From the NCBI GenBank assembly GCA_965151315.1, contig CBCTZG010000061.1, positions 1-16,590 of the forward strand: a stretch of 16,590 bases of DNA, read 5' to 3'. This stretch comes from Avimonoglobus sp965151315. GTDB taxonomy: Bacteria; Bacillota; Clostridia; UBA1381. The position numbers and the translations under genes are program-made. Of this stretch, positions 7,161 through 14,413 are shown piece after piece; position 1 is the stretch's first letter; every line of letters begins with the position of its first letter. The notes under the pieces are model-generated. The model worked only from the letters and a program-made list of their open reading frames with translations. It was not told the origin of the DNA and made no database searches.

Positions 7161-7197
7161 AACAAAAAGAGTGACTAAGCTTTGCGCTCAATCACTC
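7161..7197 (-). terminator. Intrinsic terminator after the AAA ATPase gene, before tadC
   Basis: On the minus strand a 12-base-pair stem (arms 7186-7197 and 7169-7180, with two G-U pairs) closes a 5-base loop. It is followed by TTTTTGTT. It lies 18 bases after the ATPase stop and only about 19 bases before the tadC start, leaving no space for a tadC promoter between. A broken copy lies at 8728-8754. Confidence 0.85.
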
Positions 7198-7215
7198 TCT
7201 GCGTATATATTTATT

Positions 7216-8550
7216 TTAGTTTTTATAGGCCCCTTCGAGCAGAAAATCCGTTAAACGGACAATCTTAATCCCATCCTCCGTTATCGGCACATTGCACTCA
7301 CCGGCAACCACGATCTTTTCATAATTGTCCCGTACTTTCCGCAAAGGCGCAAGTTCCCGTTCCCGCGTATTCGGATCGTTCATTGACTCAGTAACCTGTA
7401 TATATCTCTTTTCATCTGCATTGGATGCAATAAAATCGATTTCCTTTTCATCAATTTTCCCGACGGCAACATCATATCCACGCCTTAACAGTTCAAAATA
7501 TACGATATTTTCTATGCAATGGCCGGTATCCATATCGCGGAACCCCAGCAGATAATTCCTAAGGCCAATGTCCACAATATAATATTTTCCAAGCGTCCGC
7601 AAATACCCTTTTCCCTTTATATCAAACCGCTTGATTTCATAAAACACATAGGATTCCAACAACGCCCCAATATAGGTCTGAAGCGTCTGTACGGCGGGCT
7701 TCCCTTTGCGTTTCTTTACATCAATCAGCTTTTCATTTACAAGCGTATTGCCAATGGACGTAACAGACGTATTATTCCCGATATTATCCGCCAAAAACAT
7801 GATAATTTTACGCAGCAGGTCGGAATCTGTAATTTGCCTTTTCCCCCGCCTTTTTTCCCGTTCCAGTATATCACGGACAACAACCGTTGAATAAATCCCG
7901 TCCAGCAAGGTAAGCGCCTTGTCCGTATCCAGCCCCACATCCGCAATACCGGGCATACCTCCAAATTTTAAGTATGCTTGAAACAGTTCCTGCACGTCAA
8001 ACTGTTCGCCGTCAGAATTTAGAATCATTTTTTTCATCTTCCCGTCAGGGCTTTTTGTTTCGCTTATGCGATATCCATGAAAATCGATAAACTCAGCAAA
8101 GGACAGCGGCAGCATCTTTATTTCCACACATCGCCCTGCAAGATACGTGGCATACTCCGATGAAAGGAGATATGCGTTTGAGCCGGTGATATAAATATCG
8201 CAGTCAAAGTCTACCCGGAACGCATTTACCGCATCTTCCCATTTCTCAATCCTCTGGATTTCATCAAAAAACAGGTATGTGCGCCTCCCTTCTGCCATGC
8301 GTTCCTTTACATAACCATACACTTCATCTACAAGCATATTGCGAAAATCCATAGATTCAAAATTCATATAAACAATCTGGCTGTCCGTAACCCCGGTTTC
8401 TTTCAAGTGCCGGATCATCAGTTTCATAAGGCTTGATTTCCCGCAGCGCCTGATGCCCGTTATTACTTTTACCGGTTCCGTATCCTGAAATGCAATCAGC
8501 CGGTTGAGATATAAATCACGCTTTTTTAATCTGCTTTCCTGCTTGAGCAT
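7216..8550 (-). CDS. AAA ATPase with DUF4143 domain
   Basis: This 444-residue protein has an AAA_14-type ATPase domain at about 20-150: Walker A GIRRCGKSS (32-40), Walker B TYLFFDEIQ (91-99) and sensor-like YITGSNAYLLSSE (120-132). A DUF4143 region follows at about 200-410. Near the C-terminus EKEIDFIAS...RYIQVTES (about 368-389) resembles the core of PD-(D/E)XK nuclease-like folds seen in this family. The cellular role of these proteins is not settled. The ribosome-binding site GAGGTGAGG precedes ATG 8550. The gene has its own promoter with an inverted repeat and its own terminator, and it interrupts the tadB-tadC pair. It is therefore best read as an independent cargo gene. A defence or toxin-like role is speculative. 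Confidence 0.88.
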   Translation of the reverse strand: MLKQESRLKKRDLYLNRLIAFQDTEPVKVITGIRRCGKSSLMKLMIRHLKETGVTDSQIVYMNFESMDFRNMLVDEVYGYVKERMAEGRRTYLFFDEIQRIEKWEDAVNAFRVDFDCDIYITGSNAYLLSSEYATYLAGRCVEIKMLPLSFAEFIDFHGYRISETKSPDGKMKKMILNSDGEQFDVQELFQAYLKFGGMPGIADVGLDTDKALTLLDGIYSTVVVRDILEREKRRGKRQITDSDLLRKIIMFLADNIGNNTSVTSIGNTLVNEKLIDVKKRKGKPAVQTLQTYIGALLESYVFYEIKRFDIKGKGYLRTLGKYYIVDIGLRNYLLGFRDMDTGHCIENIVYFELLRRGYDVAVGKIDEKEIDFIASNADEKRYIQVTESMNDPNTRERELAPLRKVRDNYEKIVVAGECNVPITEDGIKIVRLTDFLLEGAYKN

Positions 8551-8569
8551 ATTGCCTCACCTCATACAT

Positions 8570-8609
8570 AGTATAACACAAACTTTTCAAAAAATCAAGT
8601 TTGTGTTAT
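8570..8609 (-). promoter_or_regulatory. Promoter within an inverted repeat for the AAA ATPase gene
   Basis: On the minus strand a -35 TTGATT (8593-8598) and a -10 TATACT (8570-8575) are separated by 17 bases. Perfect 13-base arms, ATAACACAAACTT (8573-8585) and AAGTTTGTGTTAT (8597-8609), lie around an 11-base spacer, covering most of the -10 and part of the -35. This looks like a repressor-controlled sigma-70-type promoter that drives only the ATPase gene, whose ATG is 20 bases downstream of the -10. No dedicated repressor gene is adjacent. Confidence 0.7.
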
Positions 8610-8664
8610 TGATGTATATAAAAATCATTATTTTAGAAGTTTGTATCGCAAATTACATATTCGG

Positions 8665-8754
8665 GTGTATCAGCTTGGATACCAGCTTCGTCAGCAGATC
8701 GGTAATCCGGTTATATATATGTTCGCCTGACTAAGCTTTGTGCTCTGCCACTCT
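8665..8754 (-). pseudogene. Damaged duplicate of the tadC 5' region plus its upstream terminator
   Basis: Bases 8665-8728 match 6954-7017 inside tadC (codons about 42-63) at 59 of 64 positions without gaps. Bases 8728-8754 then match 7172-7198, the hairpin just upstream of tadC, at about 23 of 27. In the intact copy these segments are about 154 bases apart; here they are fused, so the first 41 codons and half the terminator were deleted. The fragment lies on the tadB side of the AAA ATPase gene, in the same orientation as tadC. The two copies thus flank that gene as direct repeats, the scar of a duplication or insertion event. No open frame survives. Confidence 0.85.
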
Positions 8755-8789
8755 TTATTAGTATAATGCTCAACGCTGCCTGCTTTTGT

Positions 8790-9713
8790 CTACAGTACGG
8801 ATACTGGTTTATTCACCTTAATCACATATGCCGCCGCAAGAAAGATTACCACAAAGGTCAGCGCCACAATCACCTGCCCGGCCAGCGTTCCGGTCAGCAG
8901 ACGATACCATTCTGCATTAAGGAATCGCATTAGTGGGATATTGGCCGCCACCACCAGCGTCACGCTGATATGGTCTTTATAGATGTTATACATCTGTGTA
9001 TTGAGTTCTTCCTGCATCTGCTTGATATCCGACATCTTTTCTACAATCGTCGGAAGTACATACATCAGTTCCCTGTCTTGCTGGCAGAGAATCAGCGTAT
9101 CGCACCATTCAGCAAAAAAGCTGTTATCCACCTTGTTTTTCAGCTTACGGATATTGCGGCTGATATTGCTGTCAATGAATGTCTTTTCTGCAATAAATTC
9201 CGCAAACAGGTTATAAAACGGCTGTTCTATCCGGTGCAGGTTTTCCCTGACCGCCTTTGTAATATCCCCGGATTGCAGATAGCTGTTGGTAATCAGGGAC
9301 AAGGCTGTTTCCATCTGTTCGTTCATTATCTGCGTATAAGAAGATTGCCGGATCATCAGGTACTCCAACGGTATAAACAGCATACCGGCAGCCAATACGG
9401 CGGACAAGAGGATGTTGTTCAGAAGCAGGCCAATCATGATACCGGCAAGAGAGCAGAGCAGCGAAACCCGGATATATTTTGAAAAAGTCATACCGGACCG
9501 GCTGTGTTTCAGCATTTCCTCTGATACCGTCTTAAACCGTTCCAATACGTTTGGTTTCCGCCCGGTCAGCCGCTGCCGTTTGGCAATAGTGGCAGTCCGT
9601 TTGTTCCGCGCAAGGCTTTGTTTTTTCAGCAGGAACGTATGGCCTTTGGCGGGTCTGATGATAACCAGCAGCCCAATATTGAGCAGGATAAATATAACTA
9701 CCCTGTAAATCAT
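8790..9713 (-). CDS. tadB: TadB-like pilus platform protein (T2SSF family)
   Basis: This 307-residue integral membrane protein has an N-terminal span (about 3-20, IYRVVIFILLNIGLLVII) and a basic cytoplasmic stretch. A span pair lies at about 85-120 (VSLLCSLAGIMIGLLLNNILLSAVLAAGML, quoted in part). A long cytoplasmic helical T2SSF domain follows at about 125-240, then two C-terminal spans (ISVTLVVAANIPLMRFL; QVIVALTFVVIFLAAAYVI). TadB and TadC form the platform that couples TadA to pilin assembly. The ribosome-binding site GGAGGGGTGAGCG lies inside the end of tadA, giving tight coupling. After the stop comes a damaged tadC fragment and then the AAA ATPase gene instead of tadC itself. Confidence 0.85.
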   Translation of the reverse strand: MIYRVVIFILLNIGLLVIIRPAKGHTFLLKKQSLARNKRTATIAKRQRLTGRKPNVLERFKTVSEEMLKHSRSGMTFSKYIRVSLLCSLAGIMIGLLLNNILLSAVLAAGMLFIPLEYLMIRQSSYTQIMNEQMETALSLITNSYLQSGDITKAVRENLHRIEQPFYNLFAEFIAEKTFIDSNISRNIRKLKNKVDNSFFAEWCDTLILCQQDRELMYVLPTIVEKMSDIKQMQEELNTQMYNIYKDHISVTLVVAANIPLMRFLNAEWYRLLTGTLAGQVIVALTFVVIFLAAAYVIKVNKPVSVL

Positions 9714-9716
9714 CGC

Positions 9717-11141
9717 TCACCCCTCCGTATCCGTCTCCGGGTTCCAATCAGCGCCTGCAAACCGCCGGATTGTCTGTACATCTGCGCCGTTTTCAAGCAG
9801 GATATTGGCAAGCCGCGGCGAGATATAGCCGGCCTTTTTATGATACCCTATCATTTTTTCAATCCGGCTCCCGTCTTTGCTTAACACCCGGTCCTGCACC
9901 ACATACTTATATAAGGTGCGGTAAACAATTTTACCATCACGGTAATCTTCCGCCTCGATTATTTTCATGTACTTTCTGGATTTGTCCGGCAGCTGCATCT
10001 TAAATGCCATAACCGGGTACGCCTCAATAATCAGCTTTAACATCAGTTCTTCTGAAAGCCTTGTCCCGGACATCATACACATTGTCAAAATCCTTGTATA
10101 TGCCGCCATTGCGGTTGACGCATGGAGGGACGTGATAATGGTATGACCGGTCCTTCCGGCTTCCTGTGCCGTCATTGCTTCCTCGCCGCGCATTTCGGCA
10201 GGCACAATGATCTGCGGGTCAAACCGCAGGGATTTTTTCAAAAGCACGTCGGCGGTTATATTCTGTCCGGGATTTTCAGATGGCCTTGTTTTGGTATGGA
10301 TGACGCGGTTTAGAATTTGCCCATGATCATCCCGCACCTGTAAATCCAGTTCTCGTGAATCTTCAATGCTATAAATCCTTTTATCAAATGGGATGTTGCG
10401 CAAAATAAAGCCAATATCGGTTGTTTTGCCACTGCCTGTAGAACCAGCGATCCCCACGCTGACCCCATGTGAAATGCAGAGAATTAAAAAGTCCAGTTCT
10501 TCCTCGGTTGCCGTTCCCCAACTGATGAGCTGCTGCTTTGTAATCGTATTTTTCCTTTGCTTTCGGATAGAAAATACCGCCCCAACCTCATCGTCAACGC
10601 AGGGCGGTATGATTGCGGATATTCTAACGCCTTGTGTAATGTAGCTATCCTGTGTTGGCTGGGAGCCGTCAATAATCACGCCTCCAAGCTGGCACATCTT
10701 TTTTGTCATGTCGATACATTGCAGCGGTGATAAAAAATGCTCGTGAATCTTTTTCCAGCCGCCGTATGTGACAATTTCTATATCATCCCAGCCATTGCAG
10801 TTGATTTCCTCCACAGCGTCATCATAAAGATACTTTGTCAAAAAGCCAAAGCCCGCCATATCCTCATAGCATTTATCCACCAATTCGTTCAGGCTGTCAT
10901 ATTCCCTGCAAGTCAAATGCTTCTGGTAAATGTATTTGGAAAGCAGGTTCTTCAGCAAGGCTGCACCTTGCGGCTCGGAAATGACACTTGCCAGTTCGCC
11001 GGAATGGTTTTTGCTGATTTCCGCCCGTACCAGTTCCAAAACCTCCGCATACGGCTTTGCATCCGTTCCCGCTTCCTGCCGGTCTGTCTTTTCCTGCTGT
11101 GACACCTCATAAATGGCCTGGTATACGTTAAATTTGCTCAT
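9717..11141 (-). CDS. tadA: TadA/CpaF-type pilus assembly ATPase
   Basis: This 474-residue member of the type II/IV secretion ATPase family powers Tad pilus assembly at the inner membrane face. A helical N-terminal domain covers about 1-100. The N-terminal sensor domain of the motor follows (DDAVEEINCNGWDDIEIV, about 107-124). The Walker A loop is AGSTGSGKTT (about 232-241), an aspartate-box region is YSIEDSRELDL, the Walker B-like strand is QIIVPAEMRGEE (about 310-321), and the His box is GRTGHTIITSLHAS (about 329-342). All catalytic elements look intact. The ATG at 11141 is preferred over GTG at 11150, because the latter lies one base from the ribosome-binding site AAGGAG. The upstream MinD-like gene overlaps by 14 bases, and tadB follows after 3 bases. 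Conjugative VirB11 ATPases share the fold, but the tadB/tadC neighbours argue for Tad. Confidence 0.92.
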   Translation of the reverse strand: MSKFNVYQAIYEVSQQEKTDRQEAGTDAKPYAEVLELVRAEISKNHSGELASVISEPQGAALLKNLLSKYIYQKHLTCREYDSLNELVDKCYEDMAGFGFLTKYLYDDAVEEINCNGWDDIEIVTYGGWKKIHEHFLSPLQCIDMTKKMCQLGGVIIDGSQPTQDSYITQGVRISAIIPPCVDDEVGAVFSIRKQRKNTITKQQLISWGTATEEELDFLILCISHGVSVGIAGSTGSGKTTDIGFILRNIPFDKRIYSIEDSRELDLQVRDDHGQILNRVIHTKTRPSENPGQNITADVLLKKSLRFDPQIIVPAEMRGEEAMTAQEAGRTGHTIITSLHASTAMAAYTRILTMCMMSGTRLSEELMLKLIIEAYPVMAFKMQLPDKSRKYMKIIEAEDYRDGKIVYRTLYKYVVQDRVLSKDGSRIEKMIGYHKKAGYISPRLANILLENGADVQTIRRFAGADWNPETDTEG

Positions 11142-11868
11142 CCGCCGCACGCTCCTTTACCAGTCCGGCCAGCCGGCCAATATCAGAAAAAAACCCGTTT
11201 TTCACTGTGCAGGCAAGCCGGCCTGTATTTTCTGCTTCTTCCACACTTTTATAATAGGGGATGTCAAGCCAGATTTTAATTCCCGCAGCCCTTTCCAGGT
11301 TTTTGATTCCCACATAGTTTTTATCGTTGTTTGCGATATGGACGATTTTTTCATCCGACACCTTCAAAGCCGTAAACAGCGGCTGATAGCTTTGGTGAAA
11401 CGCAATCCCAGGTACAGTGGGCTTGATCAGATTGATTACCAGATCGGCATAAATGATACTGTAAACCGAAAGCGGGTTGTTTACTTCCGGCTCACAGTCA
11501 ACAATCAGGTATTGGAACACGCCTTTTAGTTCTGTCAACACTTCCTTTGCCCGTTCACCGTCCATACCGTTTTCCTCATCGGCAAGCGTCAAACAGTTAT
11601 GGCCGTCTGCAAGCGACAGCAAAAACAGGTTTTTCTGACTTGGGCATGGGACAGACGCTTTTGCGCTGTCATACCTTGACATTGCAATTTCATACAGCCC
11701 ATGCTGTTCATCTACCGCGGTATTACACAAATGCTGTACGATACCGCACATCATGTTGGTGGACAAAATACCGGCCAGGTTATCCTGCGCAAGGATATAT
11801 CCAAGATTGGCGGCAGCCGTTGTTTTGCCGCAGCCATGGCCGCCGCATACTGCAATTATTTTTCCCAT
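11128..11868 (-). CDS. MinD/TadZ-like P-loop ATPase
   Basis: The protein is 246 residues when started at ATG 11868, which has AAGGAGTG 6-7 bases upstream and puts the P-loop at the normal place (MGKIIAVCGGHGCGKTTAAAN, quoted in part). A longer upstream frame would run into the preceding methyltransferase gene. The loop CGGHGCGKTT keeps the catalytic lysine and threonine but has Cys in place of the signature lysine of the deviant Walker A (KGGxGKT). A Walker B-like strand, QYLIVDCEPEVNNP, and DLVINLIKPTVPG follow. The gene lies directly before tadA, overlapping it by 14 bases, so a role in placing or switching the Tad motor is likely. It lacks the receiver-like N-terminal domain of the other TadZ-like protein. 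A plasmid-partition ParA is an alternative, but no parB is present. Confidence 0.75.
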   Translation of the reverse strand: MGKIIAVCGGHGCGKTTAAANLGYILAQDNLAGILSTNMMCGIVQHLCNTAVDEQHGLYEIAMSRYDSAKASVPCPSQKNLFLLSLADGHNCLTLADEENGMDGERAKEVLTELKGVFQYLIVDCEPEVNNPLSVYSIIYADLVINLIKPTVPGIAFHQSYQPLFTALKVSDEKIVHIANNDKNYVGIKNLERAAGIKIWLDIPYYKSVEEAENTGRLACTVKNGFFSDIGRLAGLVKERAADEQI

Positions 11869-11886
11869 TACAACACTCCTTCCTGC

Positions 11887-11909
11887 CCTTGTTCCAAATT
11901 GGAATAAGG
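11887..11909. repeat. Copy 2 of a 23-bp inverted repeat
   Basis: The element has arms CCTTGTTCCAA and TTGGAATAAGG around a single central A. It starts directly after the MT-A70 stop codon and lies just before the ribosome-binding site of the MinD-like gene. It matches 22 of 23 bases with the element at 113-135, differing only in the central base, and the imperfect arm position is the same in both. There is no U-run, so a protein-binding site or an mRNA processing/stability hairpin is more likely than a terminator. Confidence 0.75.
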
Positions 11910-12479
11910 TTATAACATTGCTATCTTTTTTAAACTGTCCCGGATATCCATACCGTCTATCTCGTCTCCAAGGCACATCCAGCCGGGATATTCTGTCCGT
12001 GCAAACAGTTCAATCTTTGTAATATCGCCAACCAATTCCTCTATCCGTTTCCGTACAATGTCCGGCTTTTTGCTGTGCTGCTCTATCGGCGTATCCACAA
12101 TGGAATGAACGCCCTTCGATACACGTTTCGGCCGACCTTTGGTCGCTATGATACAAAGTTCCGGATTGGCCCTTGTCCAAAAGCCCAGCCCCCAAAACCA
12201 TTTATCCGTTTGCTTTCTGCACCGTTTTACCCAGCAAAAGCCCAGCGTCTTATATTGAAATCCCCAGCACCGGATGGTTTCAAGCCCTTCCAGCAGACAA
12301 GGGAATGTAACCCATAAAAACAAAATACAATTGTCGGCGGCAATATCTGCAACGGGCAATGAAAAGATTTCCTCCTTGCTCATTGTCCGGTAATGGTTCT
12401 CCGCACTCCGCCCCTGGCCCTTTTTGGAATAGACCTTGTAATGCCATGGAGGATCGGCGTAAATGCACTCAAATTTCAT
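11910..12479 (-). CDS. MT-A70 family adenine methyltransferase
   Basis: This 189-residue protein has the catalytic DPPW motif at residues 9-12 (IYADPPWHY). It also has typical MT-A70 landmarks: NHYRTMS (29-35), a hydrophobic FLWVTFPCLLEGLE segment, and ARTEYPGWMCLGDEID near the C-terminus. Bacterial members such as the M.MunI/Ime4-like group methylate N6 of adenine, usually in DNA. The protein is compact, with no extra target-recognition domain, like many phage and mobile-element versions. Its ATG overlaps the stop of the cytosine methyltransferase gene (ATGA), so the two are translated as a pair. With no nuclease partner, it probably modifies element DNA or competes with host restriction. 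RNA as the substrate is less likely but not excluded by sequence. Confidence 0.87.
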   Translation of the reverse strand: MKFECIYADPPWHYKVYSKKGQGRSAENHYRTMSKEEIFSLPVADIAADNCILFLWVTFPCLLEGLETIRCWGFQYKTLGFCWVKRCRKQTDKWFWGLGFWTRANPELCIIATKGRPKRVSKGVHSIVDTPIEQHSKKPDIVRKRIEELVGDITKIELFARTEYPGWMCLGDEIDGMDIRDSLKKIAML

Positions 12480-13663
12480 CCGTTCTCACCAGCTTCTGCA
12501 TCCATATATTCCTTTATTTTTTCAGCAATCGCATATACTACCGACACGGTCACGCTGTTTCCCGCCTGTTTGTATAACTGCGCGTCTGAACATACCGCCG
12601 CAGCCCTGTCAAAATACTGATCCTCGATTGCCTGCAGCCGCCAAGCCTCCCGCGGCGTCAGCTTCCGGATTCTGATGCAGCTTTGGAACGTGTCCATATC
12701 CATATTGAACATACACTCCCCGCAGCTACAGATTACAATGCCGTGCCTGTCTTGTGTGGTCAGGCAAAACATCGGTTCCCCCGCCTCTTTTATCCTGCGC
12801 CCATTTTGCCGGATTGTTTCCCGATCAGGGGTTAAAATAGCTTTGACGCAAACACATAATACACCGGAATTATTTCCTGCACGGTTTGTTACTCCAGCAT
12901 TGATTTTTGCTTTTACACATCTTGATATATTAGTAAGTACACTCTTTTTATTCAAATCTATAAAACTGTAATTTGTCAAATACAATCCTGTCCGCCCGGC
13001 AAAACCGCCGCTGTTCGCCGTCAGCGTGGCGGCAATCCCTTTTGGGGAATACACACGCTCTCCCTGTTTGCCGTCTATAAGCCGGATAAGAGTTTGTCCG
13101 TCTGCTGCGGCGACAGGAAATATTTTTCGTCCACTTCGTTTTCCAGTATATCTTCGAGCGACAATGAAAACCCGTTCTCTGTTCTGCGGCACGCCAAAGA
13201 ATTTTGAATTAAGAAGTCCGTACTCAATATCGTAGCCGAGTGCGGCCAGCGGATATAAAACTGCGGCAAAATCCCATCCGCCATTAACGGATAGGAGATT
13301 TTTAACATTTTCAATGATAAGCCATCTAGGGCGATCGTTGGGAGCCTTGCCCTGGAGCAGCCTAACAAATTCAAAAAACAAACCGCTTCGTGCTCCGTTA
13401 ATCCCTTTTCCTTTGCTGTTGCTGACAGAAATATCCTGACAAGGGAATCCCGCTGTCCAGATGTCAGACCGGGGAATATCTTCGGGTTGAACTGTTCTGA
13501 TGTCATTTGCATACCAAACCTCGCCTTCCTGAATATGATGGATTGCATAAAAACTTTTCACTGCAAAACGGTCTATTTCGCAAAACCCAGCCAATTCAAA
13601 GCCCGCCTTTTTTAAGGCAAGCGAAAAACAGCCGATCCCTGCGAAAAAATCAATAAATTTCAA
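12476..13663 (-). CDS. dcm: DNA (cytosine-5-)-methyltransferase
   Basis: This 395-residue enzyme transfers a methyl group from S-adenosylmethionine to C5 of cytosine in DNA. Motif I is FFAGIGCFSLAL (6-17). Motif IV is GFPCQDIS (72-79), with catalytic Cys75. Motif VI is IENVKNL (117-123), VIII is QNRERVFIVA (160-169), IX is KLTPREAWRLQ and X is YKQAGNSVTVSV (about 364-375). The long, cysteine-containing variable segment between VIII and IX is the target-recognition region. All motifs are intact, so the enzyme should be active. The start is TTG at 13663, supported by GAGGTGAAGG just upstream and by motif I beginning at residue 4. It overlaps the next methyltransferase gene by four bases. No restriction endonuclease is nearby, so it appears to be an orphan methylase, a common anti-restriction cargo of mobile elements. 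Confidence 0.93.
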   Translation of the reverse strand: MKFIDFFAGIGCFSLALKKAGFELAGFCEIDRFAVKSFYAIHHIQEGEVWYANDIRTVQPEDIPRSDIWTAGFPCQDISVSNSKGKGINGARSGLFFEFVRLLQGKAPNDRPRWLIIENVKNLLSVNGGWDFAAVLYPLAALGYDIEYGLLNSKFFGVPQNRERVFIVARRYTGKRSGRKIFPVAAADGQTLIRLIDGKQGERVYSPKGIAATLTANSGGFAGRTGLYLTNYSFIDLNKKSVLTNISRCVKAKINAGVTNRAGNNSGVLCVCVKAILTPDRETIRQNGRRIKEAGEPMFCLTTQDRHGIVICSCGECMFNMDMDTFQSCIRIRKLTPREAWRLQAIEDQYFDRAAAVCSDAQLYKQAGNSVTVSVVYAIAEKIKEYMDAEAGENG

Positions 13664-13682
13664 AAGCCTTCACCTCGTAAAA

Positions 13683-13706
13683 TAAGGACGGCGGCCGCCG
13701 TCCTTA
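13683..13706 (-). terminator. 24-bp perfect palindrome between cpaB and the C5 methyltransferase gene
   Basis: The palindrome has half-site TAAGGACGGCGG and is perfect over 24 bases, with a NotI-type GCGGCCGC core. It lies three bases after the cpaB stop. On the minus strand it is followed by ATTTTA, so it can act as a weak intrinsic terminator or an mRNA-stabilising 3' hairpin. The next gene starts about 20 bases further on, with its ribosome-binding site directly after the hairpin and no room for a promoter. The methyltransferases therefore probably depend on read-through. Confidence 0.65.
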
Positions 13707-13708
13707 AC

Positions 13709-14413
13709 TCAATATTGTATTAGATTTCGGCTTGTTTCACCTCTCCCTGCAAATACGATATGGATACTGCCCGTGTTTTCCAAAATAACGAGTTCCCGCG
13801 CCTGATTTTGGTTGACAGCTAAAGTAACCGTTGCCGGGATCAGGCTGTCGGCTGCATCGGTTTCATCATCCGGCGTCCGGGCAGATAATTCCTCCGCGTT
13901 GCTGTTGGACACACCAAGCACCTCAACATACTGCAAATCGGGATATTCTGCAATCGTCTTTTCTTCCTTTAGAAACCCGTAGACCGACACCACATCTCCG
14001 GGTAAAATCTTGCCTGACACGCTGGCGGCCAGGCTGCTGACCGTAACAGATACGGCAAGCCGTTGTGTACCGTCCATCCCATAGAACGCCTGCTCCGAAG
14101 CAGACCCTGCATCCATAAATTTCTGCATCACCAAATTATCCTCCGGCAAAAGCGGAACGGCTGCAATTTTCCCGATAATCTGGCTTTTGTCCGTTATGGT
14201 ATTATCTGTTACCGCCTGTCTCGGTATCTGCTGTATTTCCAGCATGTCCTCTGTAATCTCTGTGTTCTTCTCAATCTGCCTTGTTACCTTTACCACATCA
14301 ACCAGTTCCGCCATACCACGGTTGCTTTGCGGTACAACGGCAAAGGCGATGATCCCCGAAACAATCAAACACAGGGCAAATATGACATACCGGTTTTTGA
14401 TATACTTTATCAT
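13709..14413 (-). CDS. cpaB: Flp pilus assembly protein CpaB/RcpC (SAF domain)
   Basis: This 234-residue protein has an N-terminal membrane anchor at about 10-27 (YVIFALCLIVSGIIAFAV). A SAF domain follows at about 38-100 (VDVVKVTRQIEKNTEITEDM; AVPLLPEDNLVMQKF), then an RcpC-like region at about 110-225 (RLAVSVTVSSLAASVSGKILPGDVVSVYG; ATVTLAVNQNQARELVILENTGSIHIVFAGRG, quoted in part). CpaB proteins sit on the outer face of the cytoplasmic membrane and support Flp/Tad pilus assembly. In Gram-negatives they work with the secretin. None is expected in a single-membrane cell, so the role here is probably wall-proximal. The start overlaps the tadZ stop. A palindromic hairpin follows the stop codon directly. 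Confidence 0.85.
   Translation of the reverse strand: MIKYIKNRYVIFALCLIVSGIIAFAVVPQSNRGMAELVDVVKVTRQIEKNTEITEDMLEIQQIPRQAVTDNTITDKSQIIGKIAAVPLLPEDNLVMQKFMDAGSASEQAFYGMDGTQRLAVSVTVSSLAASVSGKILPGDVVSVYGFLKEEKTIAEYPDLQYVEVLGVSNSNAEELSARTPDDETDAADSLIPATVTLAVNQNQARELVILENTGSIHIVFAGRGETSRNLIQY

Noticed and set aside
8504..8734. Plus-strand frame across the ATPase promoter and the tadC fragment.
   Set aside because: It covers an inverted repeat and a duplicated scar and encodes low-complexity hydrophobic sequence without a start signal.
8970..9482. 170-residue open frame on the plus strand inside tadB.
   Set aside because: It is antisense to a well-supported T2SSF membrane protein, has no ribosome-binding site and no recognisable domain.
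11869..11976. 36-residue N-terminal extension of the MinD-like protein.
   Set aside because: It overlaps the MT-A70 gene and the 23-bp repeat; the internal ATG has a good ribosome-binding site and places the P-loop at the usual position.
13075..13548. 157-residue minus-strand frame inside the cytosine methyltransferase gene.
   Set aside because: It is an alternative frame of a gene with all catalytic motifs intact; no sign of a programmed frameshift.
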